From NCBI GenBank assembly GCA_037127255.1, contig JBANSL010000004.1, forward strand, positions 50,541,702-50,605,701: a stretch of DNA of 64,000 nt. Reading direction: 5' to 3'. Made by a program: the position numbers and the translations under genes. The notes under the pieces were generated by a model. It worked only from the letters and a program-made list of their open reading frames with translations. It did no database searches and was not told the DNA's origin. Numbering within the stretch: the stretch's first letter is position 1; each line of letters opens with the position of its first letter. Source of the stretch: Persicaria tinctoria (taxonomy: Eukaryota > Streptophyta > Magnoliopsida > Caryophyllales > Polygonaceae). This document shows, piece after piece, positions 57,166 to 64,000 of this stretch.

Positions 57166-58974
57166 TGATGTGCGCTCATTTCACAATGTTTAATACTATA
57201 TTTTTTTGTCGATTTCTGTCCATATTTTATACTACCTCCGTCCAAAAATACATGGACTTTACTATTCACGCACGCTTTTCTAAGGAGCTAAAAACTATAT
57301 AAAATATTAACTTTTTTATTAATTTTTTTTAATAATTACAAAATTATTGATAATAAGTTTGTAATTTAAAAAAAAAATTGATAAAAAAGTTAATATTTTA
57401 TATAGTTTTTAACTCCTAAAAAAGCGTGCATGAATAGTAAAAGTCCATTTATTTTTGGACGGAGGGAGTACTTTTATATTGGGAAAGCATGAGATTTGCG
57501 TATTTTGTGTTTATTTGCAATATATGGAGGTCTACACAAGTTTCTGTTTAATTTCGCAGAAATCGGACGCACTTTGGAGCTTAAAGGAAAGTCAGGAAGA
57601 CATTGGAGAAGCTAAGGAAGAGCACATGATGGTGCAGCTAGAGAAAATACCATTTTTTGCCATTCATATTTTTGAATCAAGTTCTGATGTTTTCATGATA
57701 GTTGTATCCCTCGAGAAGTACTTTCCAACGCATATTTATACGCGTCAATTGGATGAACGAGGACTCGGGAAAGTGCGTTTCAAGACGGAGCATAATGCTA
57801 AAAGCTGACAGAAGTACTAGACGTCGACTACACTTGGTCGATGTCGAGTACAAATCCAGTCGACATCACCTCCTGAAGCAAAGATCGAGCACAAGCTGAG
57901 GTGAGACACAAGACCTAGTCAACATCGACCACTTTGGTCGATGTTGGGTAGAACCTAGGAGCGAATCCAAGTCGATTTCGAGTAGGAATCCGAGCTGGTC
58001 ATTACTTCCACACCAAGGCACGAGATGTTTTATCAAGTTTGAAGACTTTATCCTATCTAGTAATTCCCTAATTTACCTAGACAGAATTTTAATTTTTTTT
58101 ATTTATCAAACATTTATCTTAGGGTTTAGATAGATAGATTTAGATAGAGACATACTTGCTCCTTCCATGGATAGAAAGGATTATGGCCTATAAATAAAGC
58201 CCTGGGGGCTGATTTTCAGACAATTCAAACCAACTCGTCTTCGGGCGCAGGGAGAGAGGAGAGAGAGAGAGAGGAGCCTAGTGGGAGAAGAGGAGGAAAG
58301 ATTGGAAGGTTTTGTAAGTTTTAGTTTGAGTTGAATGTTAAAGTTAGTTTCTTTTATCATGTTTGCTTTCTAATTTCCCTCTTCTACGGTTGGGGTGATC
58401 CCAACATAGACATGTGTGTTTGATTTATGAATTTATGAACTTGTATGTCTTTATTATCTTCTATCTTATATGCATAATTCTTCTACGAGAGTAGTAGGTG
58501 ATCCTTATTTGTGGTATTGAAGCGAAAGTGGTCTTATTATGAATTTGGATTAATTATCAAAAAGGGGTAGTAACACTTAGGGTTTATGCAAGAGCCTCTA
58601 TATTCATATTTATTAATAACGAAAGTTATTTGATATAAAGCATGCATCTTTATGTGATTTATAATTTACACATATGTTTATTATTGTGGTGATCCCTAAC
58701 CTTGGAAGTTTGCTCTTTTATTATTTTATCTTTGTTATTTTAAAGTTTCCTATGCAGCCACTCGACACCAACCACTACTTCCTCCTCCATCCCTCGACAT
58801 CGAACAACTCTTAGCCGACGTCGACAACAACCTATCACCTCTTCCCGCTATCCCGAACCCCGAAACCAACTAAACCTAGAACCGCTGACTTTTCTCCTGA
58901 GCACAAACCTAACTCCACTATCCTATAGCGGGGTCTTGACTACAAATTTATTTGGTCGAGAAACCCTCTCATCA
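57166..58974 (+). mobile_element. Family A solo LTR
   Basis: Bounded by CCACT (57161-57165 and 58975-58979). It starts TGATGTGCGCTC and ends CTCTCATCA, matching the end of the X middle LTR. U3 carries degenerate TCGA-N2-TCGA pairs of CA/TG/CG type (57812-57950), then the CTATAAATAAAGCCC block at 58187 and U5. No internal region is attached, so it arose by LTR-LTR recombination. A Stowaway MITE sits at 57232-57468. A partial copy of its first 38 bp lies just outside at 57123-57160. Confidence 0.85.
57232..57468. mobile_element. Stowaway-type MITE
   Basis: 237 bp with ends CTACCTCCGTCC and GGACGGAGGGAG, TA on both sides, and an almost fully palindromic body (for example AAAAAGTTAATATTTTATAT on one side and its complement on the other). 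This is the Tc1/Mariner-type Stowaway layout. No ORF. Confidence 0.88.
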
Positions 58975-59163
58975 CCACTACATCTTAAATTATATTTTGC
59001 CTTGGTGAAACCATCAAATCTTTTGGCTTTTATTTGAGAAAGGTTACAACACAAACACATTGTTAAAACTTAGAAATTGAGAATGATGATCATTTCCTAA
59101 AAAAAATTATTTCCTTCACGTTCAAAATTTTATCAGTATATCAAAAAGAACTTTCACCTCTTT

Positions 59164-59454
59164 TGTAACACCCCTTTTTAAATCCCAAGAAAGTATTGCA
59201 GCGCTAGTGAATCCGCATACTTTAATGTCTTTGAATTCATCTGAGGCTTATAGGGACATGCAACCATGCTCGCATAAACAAACGGTACTTAAGCAGTTGA
59301 ATAAAATAATGCGGAAGTAATTTAATATCAAAGTACAAAATATCCAATCCTAACAATAAAGCTAAAGTATCAAAATCATAAAGTAATAATAACCTCCAAA
59401 AATAGAAAAAAACCAAAGTAGCATTGCGGAAACTTTAAAGATGCAAGAAAACTC
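59164..59454. mobile_element. Possible LTR fragment (TGTAACACCCC start)
   Basis: TGTAACACCCCTTTTTAAAT is a common start of Tekay-type LTRs. The sequence runs about 290 bp to the CACTA terminus without a primer site or an LTR end. Weak. Confidence 0.3.
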
Positions 59455-60090
59455 CACTACAACAGAAAGGGTTATTAGCGACCAAAGTTTTAGTGACAAA
59501 TTATTATTCCTCGATAAATGTTGTATTTTGCGACGAACATAACCACCCCTCATAAAATTGGACGAGAACATTAGCGAGGAACCTATATTCCTTGCTACAA
59601 ATGACAATCAACAACAAATTTTTCGGTTCATCACTAATTGTTGTCATCCTGTAGTCATCTAAAGTATAAGAGCAATCGCGACAAATTTAAATTTTTTTAT
59701 TGAGGAATATTTTCATTGCAAAAAATACATTTATCAAGGAAAGTTCAATTTTGTCGTTAAATATTTGGTGGGAATTATGCAAACTCTGTCAAATTTATTA
59801 GCGATAAATATTTGAATGTCTCGCTAAAATTATGCATTTCTAGAGAAAATAATTTGTCGCAAAAATATCAATTAGTGAGGACATTCCATTTCATTGTTAT
59901 TTGTTCGTGTTAAAATTGAGAAAATGTCCCAAATTCAATTGTGAGAAAACTTTAAATTCCTCGCCAATAGTTTATATTTTACGAGGAACATTTTTCTCCT
60001 TAAAAAGAACCATACAACAAGGAATAACAATTTCGTCACTAATGGTATGGAGAAAACTTTGGCACAAGTGCATAATATTTTCATTTAAGT
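59455..60090 (+). mobile_element. CACTA-type element, left end
   Basis: CACTACAACAGAAAGGG at 59455 is a CACTA terminus. The next ~600 bases carry variants of GCGACAAA, AGTGAGGA and CTCGCTAAA in both orientations, typical subterminal repeats. No right terminus was found, and no transposase. Confidence 0.6.
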
Positions 60091-60097
60091 TAATATT

Positions 60098-60167
60098 TGC
60101 CTATGCGGGATTTGAACCCACATGTTTGTGCATGAGCACATTGCTCTACCAATTGAGCTAATAGGCA
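60098..60167 (-). tRNA. tRNA-like gene, 70 nt, with abnormal anticodon arm (probable pseudogene)
   Basis: On the minus strand the acceptor stem TGCCTAT/ATAGGCA pairs over 7 of 7, the D stem GCTC/GAGC over 4 of 4 and the T stem GTGGG/CCCGC over 5 of 5 (one G-U) around the canonical TTCAAAT loop; boxes A and B are good. The anticodon arm folds as TGTGC-TCAT-GCACA, with only a four-base loop, so no normal 7-base anticodon loop exists. A CAT triplet is present but misplaced. It may be a tRNA pseudogene, a SINE head, or a pol III unit next to the CACTA end. Confidence 0.5.
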
Positions 60168-61440
60168 TAAAAATTATAAAAGAATAAACTAGACACGACA
60201 AGTAATTGGAAAAATCAACGACTTGAAACAACAAATCTTACCCCCGTCAAATGGATTTGCAGAACCCATGTTTAGATGTCAATTTTTCCCATCCATCCAT
60301 GCTCCAAACACACAGCTTCAGAAAAAATTCAATAGTCACAATAAGCTAAAAACAAATAAGAATTATAATCAAATTTCAGAGACGTGATCAATGAGATGGA
60401 AGGTATATAAAAAAAAGAGAAGAGTTGAGCAATGAAGGCCGGAGATCATAGGGAAATATTTCAGATTGAATAATGATTGCCAAGTGAGGGGCTTCAGATC
60501 CAGGTTCTGATTGATTAATGGCTCATCATATTTCCATATTATTATGTTAGGCAAGTTTCCAAAGTCATTTCCAAGGATGCAAACTAATTCAAATAGATTA
60601 GACCATCAAATACCTGGACTGTTATCACTAGTCCAAGTACCAAAGAAGTCAATCAGAAATGCAATTCTAACAGATTGGTGAAGTTCTTCAAATTGAGCAA
60701 ATGTCTCTTATGTAACAGAACATAGATTTTAATGCAGATTTGGTTTCCTAGAGCATACAACATAACCAAATGCAGCACTGGATGAAAAAAATCGAAAGGG
60801 ATGAGCAAAAGGATATCTCAACGGCTCCCGCATTGCAAAAAGACATTAACCCAAGGATCCATTTGCCTAGAGACATAAAAGACTTCACCCATATAGGGGG
60901 GCTTCGTCTTGTTGGTGTGCTAATAGTTCCTAGATTGTTAGAACTGAATTCGAAAGAAGCTTTAACAAAGAAACTAATACAATCTATGCAATAACAACTA
61001 AATGGTTTGAATTACATTGTTCCGATTCAGGAAAATTGATAACAAGAGTTCTAAAATGGTGCCTAGATATCTTTCTACACAACACTGATACAAACCCTTA
61101 TATGAATCACCATACCGATTACATGTATACAGCAACACTTGTTGACTAGTCTCCTACAAGATGAACATCATGCCTATTAGACAACGAGCTGAACCACATG
61201 TAGGGAAATCGGAAAGGACAAGTAACAAAATTTCAATTCCCCAAATCCCTAATCTTTATAAACCAATTATAATAATTAAAATCTCCAATTTTCACACTTC
61301 AAATCTCAAACCCTAAAACATAACAAGTAACAAAATTTCAATTCTCCAAATCAATTTAAATTTCAACATTTCAATTATAAACCAACCAATAACATCATTT
61401 CAATTCAATATTTCAGTAACAAACAATATCAAAATCGAAG
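60168..61440. other. No gene seen
   Basis: AT-rich DNA. A 74-codon plus-strand ORF (60770-60994) has no recognisable content. Repeated AACAAAATTTCAATTC units occur at 61225-61360. Confidence 0.5.
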
Positions 61441-61870
61441 AATCGGAGAGCAACTTACAATTTCGCCCTAATTTCGACTGTGAACAGAAGACACTGGCGA
61501 TCGACTGTCTGCCGGCGAAGCTGGACTGAAGACGGGGTCGGGGAGGCCCTAGAGGCCGGATGCCGGCTACTCGCGCCCCACCGTGGAGTCTGACAGCTGT
61601 CTTCTTCGATTTCGGGCCGTCGCCCTGTGCTGCCTGTTGTGCAGTTCGACTTCGCCTTCGATTTCGGGCCTTCGCTCTTGCAAAAAATAGGGTGAAGGTG
61701 TTCGTTCGGGTTACAATGGAGAGAAAGAGAGAGAGAGAGAGGAGAAAGGGAAGAAGAGGGAAGTTTGAGGGCAGGCAGTCGAGAAAGAGGAACCCGACTG
61801 GCTCTTCGACAAAGGCATCTTCCACCGTCCCTGGCACAAGGAGAAAAGAGGTCGTCGATTTGAGGAAAAG
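61441..61870 (-). other. GC-rich candidate 5' exon with GTAAGT donor
   Basis: On the minus strand this GC-rich block, with CT-rich leader-like runs (61720-61745) and a repeated GGCCCGAAATCGAAG (near 61610 and 61665), ends in GAAATT|GTAAGTTGC at about 61460. That looks like a transcribed first exon whose gene would lie to the left, but no downstream exon was identified. Confidence 0.3.
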
Positions 61871-62003
61871 ATAGAATTGGGATAGTCGGATAATAATAAA
61901 ATAAATTAATAAAGAAAGAGATAGAAGAGATATAAAGGGATAGAAGAGATAATAATAATAAGCAAATGGTTATTAATCCGCACCTAAACCCAAAAACCTC
62001 CAA

Positions 62004-64000
62004 ATGAACGCGCCTACCACGCGCTATCTCTTACCAAAAATCCCCAAATCAGTTCCCAAAGGAACCCTTGAATTTGATCTTCAACAATCTTCCAAATCCT
62101 TGACCTTGATCATCTTCTTCTGGTTCGATCCTTCTTTATTCCGGGCGATTCGCCAAAAGAAACCATGGATTAAGGCTTATCAATTCTGGATCTGGAATTT
62201 CTACAAAGATTCACGCTATAACCCCTCTTCCATCATATCTCAAACTTCAAATATTTGCCCTTTGCTTTTGAATGATTATCCGCAAAAGGGTTTGAATTCT
62301 CCATGGTTGTCTTTGCTCATTCTCCTGCCTGTCGTTCCCTCTTGCTACAATTTCACTCACATCCCTCTATTTGACAAGTCATGTCTGCTATGGAGGTTTT
62401 TTGGGGGTTCGTTCTCTTCTCCCTCTCTCCGTTGGTGCTCGGTTTGGACTCTCGTGCTATGTGGCCTTCTCAACGCCTGGGTTGGCTCCTCTCTGGCGGC
62501 TCCGTGGTGGTCGCTCCCTTCCCTCAACCATGTTCGATCCTGCCTCGCTAGATGGGTTGCTGTCGGCGGCTGTTCATCTCGTCTCCGGTTTGTTCTCCAT
62601 CTTCCCCTCTCTCACTACTTGCTCACTTATAAATCTCCTCTTGAATTGTTACAAATATCTCAATCTTTTATATACCTTTCTTTGCTTTTTCGGCTTCGAA
62701 AGTGTAAGCACGAGGGAAATTCCTTTTGGAATGACACCCCAAATCAAAACCTTCAAAAAATACCAAACGAGGAAAATTCCTTATGGAATGACACCCCAAA
62801 TCCAAACCTCCAAGAAATACCAAATGAGAGGTCGTTGTGCATCTCCCAAACAACTAAATCACCAACTTGGATGCAGTCTTGCTCCACCCAGCCCAACTCC
62901 TTCTCCCATCGTTTGCTTAAATGCGACATGGGTGATGGCTTATTCGGTTTTTCTACCTTAGGTTCTCAACTCACCAAGCTCAATATGTTTGAAAAAACTC
63001 AAACTGATTGTACCTTGTTTCAATCTAAATTTCAGTACATCAGCAAACTTTCTACTCCTATACAAAGGGCTGTTGGTTTGCCTTTGTATCCTACGTATTT
63101 CACTAAATCTAAGTATCTTATGATCATAGTTCTTGATTACTGTCAAGTATACTGCTTTTTACCGTTTAAAAATGTCTATAGCAGAACCCACAAAACACCA
63201 GAAATCCATAATCAACTCATTTCAGAACATAATGTTATCGTATACTTAATAAGGCAAAGTACCAATCACATTAAGCTGCAACATCTACAGACATTGTTCC
63301 CAAACTTGATTGTTTATATATATCCCTATCTAATAAGCATGTTAATTACAATATTAACTTTTGAAACTCAATACCTGCTATATACTAATTTGTATTCATG
63401 TTTCTTTCGAAGGCTTACTGTTTGGTTCTCTATCACTGATGAAGCCCCTGAACACTCAACACTTGTTCTACCCTTTGGTGTTTCTAAAAAGGGAGCTTAC
63501 ACTTCTCAGAAATCATCACTCACAGCTCGCTTAGCAAGCGGCTCAAGCTTACCCGAAGACCTGCATATTCAACTCTGCAGCAGGTATGTCTTCTCAATTC
63601 GGAACTTGCTCACAAATAGACTCAATATCCTTTGTGCCTCTCTTGATGTTCCAACCTCTATTCTCTATATAAGCATTATCAAGGTGCATTTTATTGCTCA
63701 CAAACTCAATCTCTATTATTGCTTTCTCTGTAACAAGCAGTGCTACTCCTCCTACTTTATTTCCTTTGTTTTTATTTGTCTGTGGTTTCTCATGGAAAAA
63801 GCTAAGGGAAATTCCTATCGGAATGACACCCAAACTGAAAACAATCCAACCAACTGGAAGCTTCCGGGCGACACCCACTCTAAATCATCAACTCAGAAGG
63901 TGCCTTCAGGCCCTTCAAACCAAAACACCCCACCGACTGCCTCACGTAAACGTGACAAAGGCAAGGGCAAGCTCAACCTACCCACCTTCTATGCTGAACT
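62004..64000 (+). CDS. Long open reading frame of unknown function, cut by the window edge
   Basis: From ATG at 62004 (in-frame TAA at 61974) the frame is open for 665 codons to the end of the window, where it is still open. The first ~230 residues are hydrophobic and rich in Leu, Ser and Trp (LTLIIFFWFDPSLFRAI, LLILLPVVPS). Residues ~239-265 hold two copies of NS(F/L)WNDTPN, and a third, GNSYRNDTQ, is at ~602-610. The end turns basic and hydrophilic (ASRKRDKGKGKLNLP). I recognise no domain. Position and style could fit the first ORF of a LINE or another retroelement, or an unusual host gene. Because the frame has no stop inside the window it is easily missed. Confidence 0.5.
   Translation, partial: MNAPTTRYLLPKIPKSVPKGTLEFDLQQSSKSLTLIIFFWFDPSLFRAIRQKKPWIKAYQFWIWNFYKDSRYNPSSIISQTSNICPLLLNDYPQKGLNSPWLSLLILLPVVPSCYNFTHIPLFDKSCLLWRFFGGSFSSPSLRWCSVWTLVLCGLLNAWVGSSLAAPWWSLPSLNHVRSCLARWVAVGGCSSRLRFVLHLPLSHYLLTYKSPLELLQISQSFIYLSLLFRLRKCKHEGNSFWNDTPNQNLQKIPNEENSLWNDTPNPNLQEIPNERSLCISQTTKSPTWMQSCSTQPNSFSHRLLKCDMGDGLFGFSTLGSQLTKLNMFEKTQTDCTLFQSKFQYISKLSTPIQRAVGLPLYPTYFTKSKYLMIIVLDYCQVYCFLPFKNVYSRTHKTPEIHNQLISEHNVIVYLIRQSTNHIKLQHLQTLFPNLIVYIYPYLISMLITILTFETQYLLYTNLYSCFFRRLTVWFSITDEAPEHSTLVLPFGVSKKGAYTSQKSSLTARLASGSSLPEDLHIQLCSRYVFSIRNLLTNRLNILCASLDVPTSILYISIIKVHFIAHKLNLYYCFLCNKQCYSSYFISFVFICLWFLMEKAKGNSYRNDTQTENNPTNWKLPGDTHSKSSTQKVPSGPSNQNTPPTASRKRDKGKGKLNLPTFYAE

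Noticed and set aside
61455..62003. 182-residue minus-strand ORF rich in Leu and Ser
   Set aside because: It starts at a TTG, is driven by CT-rich low-complexity DNA, and overlaps the candidate 5' exon; no family resemblance.
62371..62961. 196-residue plus-strand ORF
   Set aside because: It is a shadow, one base out of phase, of the longer frame 62004-64000, which is open over a much greater length.

Overview
The window is nuclear DNA of a flowering plant, probably a eudicot. The evidence is a plastid-targeted NAD-malate dehydrogenase gene, spliced exons, and dense plant-type transposons: Athila/Tat-like and chromovirus-like LTR elements, L1 and RTE LINEs, CACTA ends, hAT, Tourist and Stowaway MITEs. 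The species cannot be told from the sequence. Only one gene looks intact and functional (plastid NAD-MDH, 50256-51497, minus). Most of the remaining DNA is transposon-derived.

Layout. 1-2840: 5' part of an unidentified minus-strand gene. 3104-5104: CACTA-type ends around an intron-containing fragment of the MPS1 cell-cycle kinase. 5103-26599: a stack of nested Ty3/Gypsy elements. An outer element (Z) has its 3' LTR split by a minus-strand element (Y, 8754-26015, target duplication GGTTA). Y's own 3' LTR is split by a plus-strand element (X, 9281-18681, duplication GTTCG/GTTCA), and Y's interior holds a truncated plus-strand element (W). X, Z and W belong to one mostly non-autonomous family, called family A here, with LTR ends TGTTGT...ACAACA and a tRNA-Asp primer site. 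26600-28235: protease and gag remnants. 28619-32768: two 1.7-kb direct repeats. 33000-35660: an L1 LINE with one premature stop. 37281-37933: a broken MYB/SANT-like gene. 39081-47055: a long-LTR element without coding capacity, flanked by ACAGA duplications. 48240-49896: a Tourist-like element with a nested hAT MITE. 50256-53470: the NAD-MDH gene. 53540-57122: two minus-strand LINE pieces. 57166-58974: a family A solo LTR with CCACT duplications and a nested Stowaway MITE. 59455-60170: a CACTA end and a tRNA-like sequence. 62004-64000: a stop-free reading frame that leaves the window on the right.

The most unusual signal is in family A. Its LTRs, leader and one coding region are studded with the 10-bp palindrome-like motif TCGA-N2-TCGA. 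It nearly always occurs as pairs 9-11 bp apart (about two helical turns centre to centre), and in U3 the pairs recur every ~112 bp. The central dinucleotide differs between element copies (TA, GA/TC, CA/TG/CG) but tends to be uniform within a copy. In W the same pairs lie in a coding region and make a five-unit ~31-residue protein repeat. A second candidate for something new is the 665-codon open frame at the right edge, which resembles no family I recognise.
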